A stretch of 64,000 nt of DNA from Tretioscincus oriximinensis. Its lineage: Eukaryota > Chordata > Lepidosauria > Squamata > Gymnophthalmidae. This document shows, one piece after another, positions 43,800 to 54,195 of this stretch; within the stretch, counting starts at the first letter, position 1, and each line of letters starts with the position of its first letter. A model generated the notes under the pieces. It was given only the letters and a program-made list of their open reading frames with translations. It had not been told where the DNA came from and did not search any database. The stretch covers positions 1,899,232 through 1,963,231 of the forward strand of contig JAJVDF010000123.1 of assembly GCA_022410635.1 (NCBI GenBank), written 5' to 3'. The translations under genes and the position numbers were made by a program.

Positions 43800-44130
43800 G
43801 GCACAGGAGGTTCCCCTATCTTAATGATAGTATCATCTGTGGTGGAAAGCCCTCCTAGTTACATCGTTGCAAAAGCCCAAGACAGGACCTTCTCAGAGTT
43901 GGCCCTCAGAATACGGAATAGTCTCTCTTTTGTGATTTGCCAAGCATCATCATTTTATACATACAGAAAGTNTTTAAAAACATACCTTTTTACCCTTGGC
44001 TTTTGTTTCAAGAAACAGCCCCCCACCCCCTACTTTCAGGCATTGTTATTTTTAGTATGTCAATCTGTGTTGTTGTTAACTTCTCAAAGACCTTTAAGTA
44101 TAGGGCAAGGCAAAAATGTAAATAAATAAT
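43800..44130 (+). mobile_element. L2-type LINE 3' end
   Basis: Encodes AKAQDRTFSELALRIRNSLS, then a lysine-rich LKTYLFTLGF end. The 3' UTR ends AAGACCTTTAAGTATAGGGC with an (AAAT)n tail. Confidence 0.7.
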
Positions 44131-44639
44131 ATGGAAGAAAATGCCTTCTTTTTTGCATTGAAATTTGTACTAAATGATTTCTAGGTTCCATTTTGTACTG
44201 AACACAGCTAAAGAAGAAGGATGGATTTATACAATTGTAGACCCCATAATTTGAAATGATAAAATCCAGATGTTAAGCATTTATCTTATATTTAAGATGA
44301 TTTAATTAGTAATTCTGACCAGTAAATCATTGTCTTTTTGAGAAGACCTACGATACTTGTCTACTATTGTCAAATGAGAATATGAAGAGATCTATTTCAG
44401 CCTGCTTCAAATGCTGTTAGAAGTCAATCCAGCCTTGGCTTTTTAAAAAAACAAGGATGTAATAAGGAAGCCCTTGCTCAAGAAAATAACTTCACCTTGA
44501 GAGCCATAGCAACATCTAATTAAGAAAGGACAAAAATAGAAACTCTGAATCAAGGTCAAGCCAATTAAAATCAACCTGACCCTAACCGCAAAGCTTTGTA
44601 CAAGGGGATGGCGCAAGCATTATAAACAATAGCACACAT

Positions 44640-44820
44640 GGGCCCTGTCCCCACTGAGCCTTCTTCTTGGCTATATCTCAGAACAGGAATGTGCCATCTA
44701 CATGCTAGTGTAGGCTATGGCAGNCCCCAAATGGGGCCTGCCACAGCCTACACTGGCATGTGGATGACCAAGTTCTGTACCGAGGTACAACCCAGAATAA
44801 GGCTCAGTGGAGACAGGGCC
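44640..44820. mobile_element. Family D palindrome, complete
   Basis: 181 bp, from GGGCCCTGTCCCCACTGAGC to GGCTCAGTGGAGACAGGGCC. Long inverted arms meet at the centre (CCCCAAATGGGG). This is the best reference copy. Confidence 0.88.
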
Positions 44821-45245
44821 ATGTTTACATTTTGGTTGGTAACGCAGCTCACATTTTGTGGGCTCAAGACTTATTTGGACTTTTGTTACAATGAGTNTTG
44901 AGTGGTGGAAAGCAGCTTTGAACTGATTTTTATATTTATTATATTTATGGGATATCTTTACTTTATATTGATATAACTAAATTTGATTGTTTAGTTTTGT
45001 GTTAGATAGGTATGTGGCCTTAGGTCTTTTTTAGGCTGCTGACTTAAGGGAGATGAGGCTGTTTTTCTGTTTGGTTTGTATTCTCATTTTTGAGGTTGGG
45101 ATTGTTTTGTTTTTCTGATTCAGATACTGTCAGACATGAAAGCATGGCGAGAGGAAAACATTTGGTTTTTCATCTTCCTGCACTATGCTATTTGGGACTC
45201 TGGTGCACAGATGGCTTTAATTTGTGGTCCCTAGGGCTGGTGATA

Positions 45246-45421
45246 GGCTGATCAGATTACCCCTTTTGAGGGGGGTGGGTTGAAAACCCGTTTTTGGGGT
45301 GGCTCACGGGGGTTTTTTTAGGAATTTTTTTTTAAAAAAATATTTCCTCAGAAAAAACTGGGAGGCACCCCAAAACCGGGTTTTCAAACACCCCCCCAAA
45401 AAAGTGGTCATCTGGTCAGCC
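45246..45421. mobile_element. Family A palindromic element
   Basis: TA flanks (45244-45245, 45422-45423). The arms start GGCTGATCAGATTACCCC and end GTGGTCATCTGGTCAGCC. Confidence 0.85.
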
Positions 45422-45469
45422 TACGTGAACATGGTGGAAGTGGAGGGGACTTTCTTTAGTTGCATACAC

Positions 45470-45830
45470 TCATCACTTATTTATTCCATTATATTCCATA
45501 ACATTGCACAATAAAGCCTGGGTATTCTAGAATAAACTAGTCCACACATTGCTTTATTGTGGAATATTGTGGAATATTCCACTATAGTAGTGGAATAAAA
45601 GTGATGTGTGGTTGCAACCTTAGATGTGGTGAAAGCAGCCTGACATGTTCTGAGTCTTTCATTAGCAATAAGGAAAAGGCAACTGCTTAATGCTTGAAAA
45701 AGCTTAAGCGTGATCCACTCATTACTTATATTCCACAATAAAGTTTTGTGTGGACTGCTTTATTCCAGTACATCCATGCTTTATTGTGGAATATTGCGAA
45801 ATATAGTGGATCAAATAAGTGGGTCAGGTT
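45470..45830. mobile_element. Family F inverted-repeat element
   Basis: The left arm (CACTTATTTATTCCATTATA ... GCACAATAAAGC) is the imperfect inverse of the right arm (GCTTTATTGTGGAATATTGC ... CAAATAAGTG). Both arms carry additional internal copies of the ACAATAAAGC motif. Confidence 0.6.
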
Positions 45831-46384
45831 TCAAATATTGTTCCAATACCTACTTTTAATTGATCTTCAGTAATGAAGAACTGGGACTACAGGGGGAACA
45901 ACTGCTTTAGTCTAGTTCTGCATTATCAAAGACGGATCAGCAGAACAGCTCAGGAAGTCACCAGGGACAGGATTGCACAAACAAAAACAGAACACAGCAA
46001 TGCAGCTTTTATGGGTGTGGATAAAGAAGAGATTTCATTCAACAATGCAACATTATGTACTGCTCAGAACAATTAAGGGGAAACTTTAACATAACATGTC
46101 CCTTAATTGTTTTGAGCAGTATATGTTGCACCTATTAAAATTTGTTCTAAACATATTTGCTAAAATATTGTTCTGTCCTTTTTTATGACGTTTCTAGTGG
46201 TGGAGCATGAGATAGCAAATCGATTAACTAGGGCATGTGGTAGCAGAAGAAAACTCTGATGGGAATCTTTGTCAGGACTGGGGGATAGTGACAATATTGG
46301 TATGAAGCATCCCCTAAGCAGCAGTCAAAAGAAATTTTAAAGTTCCACCAGATCAGAAATTTAAGCAGAAACGACACTCTCAGT

Positions 46385-46440
46385 TTTCAGTCCTGCGTTT
46401 CAGAACAGAAGTTTAAAAAGCACATATGTGACCAGACCAG
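46385..46440. mobile_element. Half of a family C element
   Basis: TTTTCAGTCCTGCGTTTCAG, AGAAGTTTAAAAAGCACATA, TGTGACCAGACC. Confidence 0.35.
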
Positions 46441-46534
46441 TGGCAGACTGGTGGTCAAAAGGGCCCCCATTCACTGGACAGCAGCGCAGCAGGAGGGAGC
46501 ATGCACACATGCAATAACTGCCAAGGCCAGACAC

Positions 46535-46617
46535 ATCATAAGAACATAAGAAGAGCCATACTGAATAAGGCCACAGCCCATCAAGTCCAGCATTCTGTCT
46601 CACACAGAGGCCCACCA
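46535..46617 (-). mobile_element. CR1 3' UTR fragment, short
   Basis: ATAAGAACATAAGAAGAGCC to CACACAGAGGCCCACCAG. Confidence 0.75.
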
Positions 46618-46825
46618 GGCCACATCATACAACCAACACACATCAATTTCCCACCCAGATTGTACTGGAATTACAGCTGAACTACCAAGGCTGCTTGCAC
46701 TTGCACAAAGAGCATCATGGACCCTCATGTTCAAAACGCAGGTAAACTTCAGTGTGGATGGGACCCTCTTCATCAGGGCCCCACACCGTCCAGGCAGGGG
46801 GCCCTTCATCAGGGGCTCACTTGTC

Positions 46826-47850
46826 ATTAAGAACATAAGAACATAAGAAGAGCCATACTGGATCAGGCCACAGCCCATCGAGTCCAGCATTCTGTGTCAC
46901 ACAGAGGCCCACCAGATGCACCTGGGCAGTCCGAACAGAGGAAAGCAAAATATGCTCCTGTTCNTGACTCCCTGCAAATGGTATTTCANGAGTCCTGCCT
47001 GTTGCTCCATCCCGGAGGCTACATCCAGACAACTATCTTAGTATCCATTTATACCCTTAGTGTCCATAAACCTGTCTAGTCCTGTCTTGAAACTATCCAA
47101 GCTGTTAGCTACCACTACCTCTTCAGGAAGTAAATTCCACAGGCCGATGACCCTCTGGGTGAAAAAATACTTTCCTTTGTCTGTTCTCACTTTTCTACCC
47201 AATAGTTTTAAGGAGTGCCCTCTGGTCCTTGTGTTATGTGATAGAGAAAACATTTTTTCTCTATTCACCCTGTCGATCCCATGCATGATTTTGTACACTT
47301 CAATCAGATCACCCCTCAAACGTCTCCTTTCAAGGCTGAAGAGGCCCAGACGTTGCAGCCTTGCTTCGTAAGGGAGGTGCTCCAGACCCTTGATCATTTT
47401 TGTTGCCCTTTTCTGCACCTTCTCCAGTTCCAAAATATCCCTCTTGAGATGTGGTGACCAGAATTGAACACAGTATTCCAAATGTGGCCTCACCACAGAT
47501 TTATAAAGAGGCAAAACAACATTTGCTGACTTATTTTCGATTCCTTTCCTAATTATCCCCAACATGGAATTTGCCTTTTTTGCTGCTGCTGCACACTGGG
47601 TTGACATTTTCATTGAATTGTCCACTAACACCCCAAGATCCTTTTCTTGCTCGGTCACAGCAAGGTGGAACCCTGCCCAGNCCATGTGGCATACATTCTC
47701 GTTCCATTTCTGGTCAAGCTGATCATGAGACTCAGAAGGACAGACTGTTGTATGATCCCACCTGAAAAACAATCTTTCAGCTGTCTCTGAGGCACCCCAG
47801 AGGTGCTTTTTNAAAAACCTATGTATTAACAACCCCTGAGGGTACAAATA
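46826..47850 (-). pseudogene. CR1 LINE: end of ORF2 and 3' UTR
   Basis: The longest LINE open frame in the window (269 codons, 47847-47038). It shows EKDLGVLVDNSMKMSTQC, VVRPHLEYCVQFWSPHLKRD, VQKRATKMIKGLEHLPYEAR, RRRLRGDLIEVYKIMHG and WNLLPEEVV, the CR1 RT thumb and C terminus. It is open apart from two ambiguous codons (N). The 3' UTR ends in two copies of the octamer TTATGTTC (read on the minus strand). The element is 5'-truncated and lacks the catalytic RT core. Confidence 0.88.
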
Positions 47851-47867
47851 GGAGATTCACATTGTTG

Positions 47868-48000
47868 AGAATATCCAGCAAAGGGGTTAGTAGCACTTAG
47901 AGACTAACAGGAGACTAACTGCTTTCTCTTGTTAGTCTCTAAGTGCTACTAGCCTCTTTGCTGGACTTTCTACTGGACTAACATGGCTATTTCACTGATA
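47868..48000. mobile_element. Family E palindrome, short form
   Basis: TAGTAGCACTTAGAGACTAA and TTAGTCTCTAAGTGCTACTA are perfect inverted copies. The right end is GACTAACATGGCTATTTCAC. Confidence 0.8.
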
Positions 48001-48330
48001 TGGTTGAGAATTACTCTGTCTGCATCTGTGAAAAACAGCCACAAGAGGGCACTACATTCTTACTGAAGTGCAGCAAAGTAAGTAAAACTCACTAGGGTAT
48101 TGCTAACTCTGTTTTCCCTTCCCAGTCTTTTTGAAAGGGATGGCCACACGGACTGTAGTATTTATAATTCAAGAGCTCTGGAAAAACATTCCCATAACAC
48201 ACACACACACAGTGCTGCCAATAAATGGAATAGATCATAACTGCTCAGGGCCGTCAAAACTAAATAGAGTTGTAGTCTATAGTGCAAGTTATTTTAACAA
48301 GGATGCAAAAGTTTTTCCACCCAGTGTGCA

Positions 48331-48377
48331 TCTGTCTGTCTGTCCGTCCGTCCGTCCGTCCGTCTGTCTGTCTGTCT
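48331..48377. repeat. TCTG/TCCG tetranucleotide microsatellite
   Basis: TCTG units, then a block of CCGT units, then TCTG again. The C-to-T alternation fits CpG decay of a TCCG array. Confidence 0.95.
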
Positions 48378-48379
48378 TT

Positions 48380-48640
48380 TCATATATCTGAAGGTCTCAG
48401 CATGTTAAAATAAACACATGAAATACAATAACAGTGTCTGGAAGTTGGGAGAGAAAGCTACATCTTCAGCCAAAGACCAGGTTAGAGTGTGCATCTTCAA
48501 TGGTTTTCTGAATGCATACAATGATGTCGCATGACATACCTTGGGGACGGGGGNTGGGGTGGGGGTGGAGAGTGGTGGACACTATTCCATGGTCTGGAGG
48601 CCACCATTGAGAAGGCTCTGTCCTGTCTTATCTCAAAGAA
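48380..48640 (-). mobile_element. Reversed LINE-type 3' fragment
   Basis: ATATCTGAAGGTCTCAGCAT, CAGCCAAAGACCAG, then ACTATTCCATGGTCTGGAGG and CCACCATTGAGAAGGC. Similar to the 25.0 kb copy. Confidence 0.5.
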
Positions 48641-48807
48641 AAAAAATCAGAGACTCATACCGCTTTATGAATCGTTGAAAGAGTTTTGTTGTTCTCCTCT
48701 TTAACTGTCAAGAGTAAATCAGCAGCACCAAATAATATAAATCAATAAATCAGCAGGAGGTAGGTAGGTTTAAACTTTTTTATTATATTAATGTGTATTT
48801 AATTATA

Positions 48808-49296
48808 TTAAGAACATAAGAATATAAGAAGAGCCATATTGGATCAGGCCACAGCCCATCAAGTCCAGCATTCTGTCTCACACAGAGGCCCACCAGATGC
48901 ACTTGGGCAGTCCGAACAGAGGAAAGCAAAATATGCTCCTGTTTGTGACTCCCTGCAAATGGTATTTCAGGAGTCCTGCCTGTTGCTCCATCCCAGAGGC
49001 AACATCCAGACATCCATCCTAGTACCCATTTATACCTTTGGTGTCCATAAACTTGTCTAGTCCTGCCTTGAAACGATCCAAGCTATTAGCTACCACTACC
49101 TCTTCAGGAAGTAAATTCCACAGGCCCTCTGGGTAAAAAAATACTTTCCTTTGTCTGTTCTCACTTTTCTACCCAATAGTTTTAAGGAGTGCCCTCTGGT
49201 CCTTGTGTTATGTGATAGAGAAAACATTTTTTCTCTATTCACCCTGTTCATCCCATGCATGATTTTGTACACTTCAATCAGATCACCTCTCAAATG
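48808..49296 (-). mobile_element. CR1 LINE 3' end
   Basis: The same family as the 46.8 kb copy. The ORF2 C terminus (RGDLIEVYKIMHGMNRVNRE) is present, with a small deletion near the end of the ORF at about 49120. Confidence 0.85.
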
Positions 49297-49449
49297 CCGT
49301 TAACCACCCTGGGACCAGCGATAAAGGGCGGGATATAAGTCACCAAGTAAACAAAATAAATAGGCTTATTTGAGTCAAGTAGAATATTCTAGCTGGTGAA
49401 CTGCTCTAATTAAAATGGACCAATTCCAAGAATGGTAAGTGTGGATATG

Positions 49450-49897
49450 CAATTTAAACCTTTCATAAATAATGAAAGTTAAGGTGAATAGAGAAAAAGT
49501 ATTTTTACTATCATACAACACTAAGACTANAAGGCACTCCTTGAGGCTGATGGGCAGAAGAGTTAAAACAGACAAGGGAAAGTATCTTTTTCACCAGGGG
49601 GTCATTAGTCTATGGAATTCTCTTCCAAAAGAGGTGGTGGCATCTAGCAGCTTGGATAGCTCCAAAATAGAATTAGATAAATTAATGGAAATCAGTTATA
49701 TCAATGACTATTAGGATGAGAAACAGGAAGTTTTGCTGAAATACCATTTGCAGGGAGTGTCAAGAACAGATGAGTGTTTTGCCTTCTTCTACTTGAGACC
49801 ATTCTAATGCAACTGGTGGGCCACTGTGTGGGACAGAATGTTGGACTAGATGGGCTCTGGACCCATTCAGCAAGACTCCTCTTATGTTCTTAAGATA
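49450..49897 (+). mobile_element. CR1 LINE 3' end, diverged and opposed to its neighbour
   Basis: Encodes KVNREKVFLLSYNTKT, RRVKTDKGKYLF and LWNSLPKEVVASSSLDS. It ends CTCCTCTTATGTTCTTAAG. It lies tail-out from the reversed copy at 48.8-49.3 kb. Confidence 0.8.
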
Positions 49898-50893
49898 TCC
49901 CATACTTATCACTAAGAGTTCCAGGAGACATTGGTTTCCTATTCTGTGTAGCCAACACTGAGAACATTTCTTTTATGTGGATCTTGGCATAGAGTTTTAA
50001 CGACACTGGAAACTAATCACCATGGAATCAACCATTTCAAGTTTACAGGCAACTGACCGCCTCTCATAAAATTGGCTGTCCTTCTGTCCATTCCTCGACA
50101 CTGATGCAAGATTAGACTAAAATATTTTTTTTCTCCAGTGATTACAAAAGGGTTTGGCTGCAAAGAAATGGTAAATGACTTGAACTAGTGCTGGGCAACT
50201 ATTTTATCAATGCTTAAGGGATGCTAAGTAAAGCTAAAGCTTCTTCACGCTTGAAAATGAAACCAGTAGGGCTGTGTTTGAAGCATGTCCTGTACAGCGT
50301 TTTACTGAGGGGAAAGAAAAGACATCACAGAAAGCAAACTTCAGCTTGTGAAAACAGTCATTTGAGTCTGTGNCAAAACCCAGTCCTTTTTTTGAACAGC
50401 CTGCAGGATTTAGTGTCAGAATTTAATAACTTTAGAGTACCACCTGCTGCCAACATACACCAAGCATTCAGGAGGACGAGGGGCTACTTCATACATTGTG
50501 CAGCCATGTACAATGTATGAAGCCAACCAAAAACTTGGCAATTATAGCTGACAGGAACACTGAAATATTCAATTATGTTTTACAGGTTTTCAGTATGCTG
50601 CTTTTATCATTTCTTGGGTTTGGTTTTTTTTTCTGTCATCCACCTTAGGGTCCTAGGACACAGGATAAGGAAGAATTCTACTGTAGGAAGAATTCCGCGA
50701 GAACATCTACACTCTTAATATTCAGCCTGCAATAGCTAGAATATCTCTGTAGCTGCCAAAATTGATAATTAAGATGGGGGGGCTCCTTCAAGGTCCTTAC
50801 CCCAGTGTGAACCAAAAACGGGCATCATAGGAATCCCTAAATAGGCTTAGAAAGGGTGTTGCTGGAAAAAAAGACAATCTTGAAAAATGGAAC

Positions 50894-51102
50894 CAGTAGT
50901 GGGATCCCACAGCTGATTCTCATCGGTTCAGTAGAACTGATATCTGATTTTGAGTTGAGTTTGGTGAACCAGTTCTTAAACCACCCAGGCCCNGCCTCCT
51001 GATGGAAATGACATCACTTAAGACAGGAGTTGCTGCTTCCTGTAACTTAAGACGGTCTTCCCAAAAGAGAACCAGTTGTTAAATTGTTGAATCCCACCAC
51101 TG
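50894..51102. mobile_element. hAT-type MITE with perfect 8-bp target duplication
   Basis: 209 bp. Ends CAGTAGTGGGATCCCACA and TGTTGAATCCCACCACTG are inverted repeats with a few mismatches. AATGGAAC is present at 50886-50893 and 51103-51110. Confidence 0.9.
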
Positions 51103-52785
51103 AATGGAACTATTTAGCAGAATCACCCACAGTCCAGTATTACAGATTTTCCATTCAATACTGGTGTTCTAATCCCTTAGTGTAAAGTGTGATCCTCTTG
51201 CTAGTACCACTTCATGCAGACAGAACTGCAATATCTTCCATGAATTCTCGCTTGACTTCGGCCAGGCAAAATCTACTTTCCCTGCAGAATTTTAGGCAGA
51301 GAAATATAGCCATTTTGATTAAAAACCGCATTGCAGCCTAAAAGTGTAATTTTAAAAAGCCTAAAGCCCTGTTTCTTTTCATCTATTTTTTATTTCCCCA
51401 CCTGATAACAAGGGGGGGGGGGAGAGAGCAGCAGACAATGACAGATGAGAAGCAGAATTCTTGGAAGATGTTGGCATGCAAAGGCTCATGGGAATTGAAG
51501 TAAAAATATATGAGAATTTTCCTTGCTGCATGTGAATGGAAGGGTAAGTCCTTTGAGGACAATTATGTAGAGAAGTCGCTACAAAGCCAGTCATGAGGAT
51601 CCAACCTCTGTGTGAATGTGGAACTGAGCAAACAACTCTACATTTGCTCACAATGCCCCGTTTNATATTCTATGGAATAGCTCCTTAATGTTACAAATAA
51701 TGCAAATGCCATAACTCAGTCCTGCTAAAAAAAATCTAGTTTTATTAAGCTATTTATAGCTTAAACAATTCTAATATTTTATCAGATAATTGCTGTTTTA
51801 AAGTTAAACTGGTCTCTGTTCTGACTAGGGGAAAAACAGGCACCAATAACCAAAGCCGTTTGGAACTGCCTTGGGTGCACACTCGGAAAACCATCACAAA
51901 TGCAGTTTAACATAATTTGTGTTAAGTGCACTCTGGCGACGATTTTGCTGTGAGCTTTGATCAGATAGCTCTTGGGGAAGGCAGAAGACTCTAATTAGCT
52001 AACAAAGGCTGGGGTTCATGTCAGCAGGAGATTTAAGCAGATTTCCTTCACAGTTTTTCCTGCAGGTCAGAGCTGTGCTCCAATCAGCTGAGCAGCAGAG
52101 AAAAACCTAACAAGCTCAGCAACAGGAAAAAAGGCAGCTGATCAGAGTCTTCTGCCTTTCCCAGAAGACCCCCCAAGAACCTCCAACTATCTGGTTGGAT
52201 CTGCAAATGTCCCCTTGGAGATGGAAGTAAACAAAGTAAATTCCAGTTCNTCTTCACATTTTTTGCACCCATTTTTGGTGCTGTGCAACAAAACCTTGTA
52301 ATTGTACATTTAACCTTTCTGTTCTGTTCTGTTGGAATTCAATGCTTTTGACATAAAACAAAAGAAATACACATGCTAAATATTAAATCGAAGCATGAAA
52401 GGCACTTCACAAGCATTTAAAAATACCTCTAAGGCATCTTGAGATTGTTGTCATTGAGAATCTTCTCATGCTTGTCTCAGTATCCCAAGAGCTTTTCCAG
52501 AAGAAATGGATTAGAGATGGGATGAAAATGTGATGACCACATAACAACATTACTAAGCTGCTTTTTTACAGCCTGTGAATCCCCGTTGACAAGTACTGTA
52601 GAAGAAATGAAGAGGACAAAGTGGTATGCAGAGAAGAGCATTCTGAGATGAGGCTGCACATCCATATTGGAGCTGGACATGGATGGGCAAGGAGAAGACA
52701 CATTGGGCAGGTCCTCTTAGGTTGTTTCCTCTAGTGCCAGGACTCAGAGCCAACAGGTTACCCTCCACCTTGCAACTAAGTATGA

Positions 52786-52836
52786 GACCTTTGGGTATAG
52801 GGCAGGATATAAGTTCAAATAAATAAATAAACAGTA
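52786..52836 (+). mobile_element. L2/SINE 3' tail fragment
   Basis: TGAGACCTTTGGGTATAGGG and CAGGATATAAGTTCAAATAA, with an AAATAAAT tail. Confidence 0.6.
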
Positions 52837-53289
52837 AGANGGGATATTCCTTTCCAAATTAAGCTGAGGCATCTCTAGGAATGAGCATAGGCTTGCAAGG
52901 GACTCTTCTTGTGCTCTTCTGCTTGGTAATTGCAAAAACTACAAAGAAAAGACAAGCCTGCTCTTTCCACTGTTCTGTGAGGCAATGGACAGCTCAGGTT
53001 GTCCCCTCCAGCTCCAGTCACCTGAGCCCATTGTCTGCCCTCCATCTTCAGATGGATTCAGTGCTGAAGTGATTTGAATACAGGATAGTCCAAATCGGGT
53101 CTGGTGAGAACAGTGTGGGGGGAGGGGAATGGATGTTAACATACAATCCCTGAGAAAAAAGTATAATCTGACTTGTTTTTACATTTGAAGCTTTGTCAAT
53201 AGCTGCTAAGATCTCTACACAGCATAAATGCCAGGGAGAATCCATGGTTTGTTGTTTACTAGTTTAAACAATTAAGATTTGAACGTTTG

Positions 53290-53505
53290 CAGTGTTGGGA
53301 TACTATTTACTATTGGTTAGTTATTGGGGAACATTCTGTTCACTAATTGGCCAAAGGGTTCTGGGGTCTGCTATAAATGAGCAGCGTTCCAATTGGCTCA
53401 CAACTCCAATTCTAATTACGCTGCCAGTTTACAGAGCTGTTTAATAAATCACTTTCTTTAAAGCCNCGTTGAAGGTGTGATTATTCAGAAGCTTCTACAG
53501 GCATC
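53290..53505 (+). mobile_element. Possible short solo LTR
   Basis: Starts TGTTGGGATAC. It has several ATTGG/CCAAT motifs, TATAAA at 53372-53377 and AATAAA at 53443-53448, in promoter-to-polyA order. No target duplication could be confirmed, so the boundaries are provisional. Confidence 0.4.
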
Positions 53506-53584
53506 ACAAGAATACAGAGGACTCTGATGATCTGTTGAATGTGTCACAAATGCATGTGAATGCTGAAAGGATCATATGCTATCT

Positions 53585-53970
53585 TCAGTATGTGCAGTAG
53601 CTAAGGAAATAAGTCTTTCATCTTAGAGAATGGGTTTCAAGGCCCTGTGTGGGATGTGGGGAGGGGTGAGCACCTTCTACTAGTCTGTAGCTCTAGTCAA
53701 CCCAGCTATTNGAAAGCAAGAATTTCAAGAAACTGCAACTGACTGCAACTAGATAAATGGGAACCACCATAGACTGGTGGGGAAGATAGAATGTAAGCCT
53801 ATGGGTGAAAAATAACTTTGTAAGCCACTTTTGAGTCCCTTCGGGTGAGGAAAGCAGAGTATAAAAACCCTGCTGTTGTTGCTGTTGCTCCTGCTGCCGC
53901 TACTATTCTTCTTGTTGTTGTTCTGGTTGTTGTTGTTGTTCTTCTTCTTGTTCTTCTTGTTGTTTGTACT
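53585..53970 (+). mobile_element. Sauria-type SINE with expanded trinucleotide tail
   Basis: The head is GCAGTAGCTAAGGAAATAAG, the B-box region GGGTTTCAAGGCCC, and the 3' end TTGTAAGCCACTTTTGAGTC. About 95 bp of GTT/CTT/CTG triplets follow. Confidence 0.85.
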
Positions 53971-54008
53971 TATACCCTGCACCATACCCGAAGCTATCTC
54001 AAGTCTAA

Positions 54009-54195
54009 AGCAGGGACAAATGGCTCAGTCAGCTAAGTGCTGATCCACAGATTGTCATTTAAGCCTTTAGGCAAAAAATAATCTTATAAACCACTCTGAG
54101 CCTCTTTGGTGAGAAGGACAGGGTATAAAAACCAGACTCCTTCCTCCTCCTCTTCTTCTCCCTCTTCTTCTTCTCCTCCTCCTCCTTACTCCTAG
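54009..54195 (+). mobile_element. Internally deleted SINE with CTT/CCT tail
   Basis: The head (AAATGGCTCAGTCAGCTAAG) is joined directly to the 3' part (TTATAAACCACTCTGAGCCT). The B box and middle are missing. A CCT/CTT tail follows. Confidence 0.75.

Noticed and set aside
48331..48377. Regular repeat checked as a possible CRISPR-like array
   Set aside because: It is a simple tetranucleotide microsatellite without spacers, in a vertebrate genome.
52881..53072. 63-codon frame with a signal-peptide-like start (MSIGLQGTLLVLFCLV), considered as CCN5 exon 1
   Set aside because: No following cysteine-rich exon or matching splice structure is visible, and hydrophobic starts of this length arise by chance.
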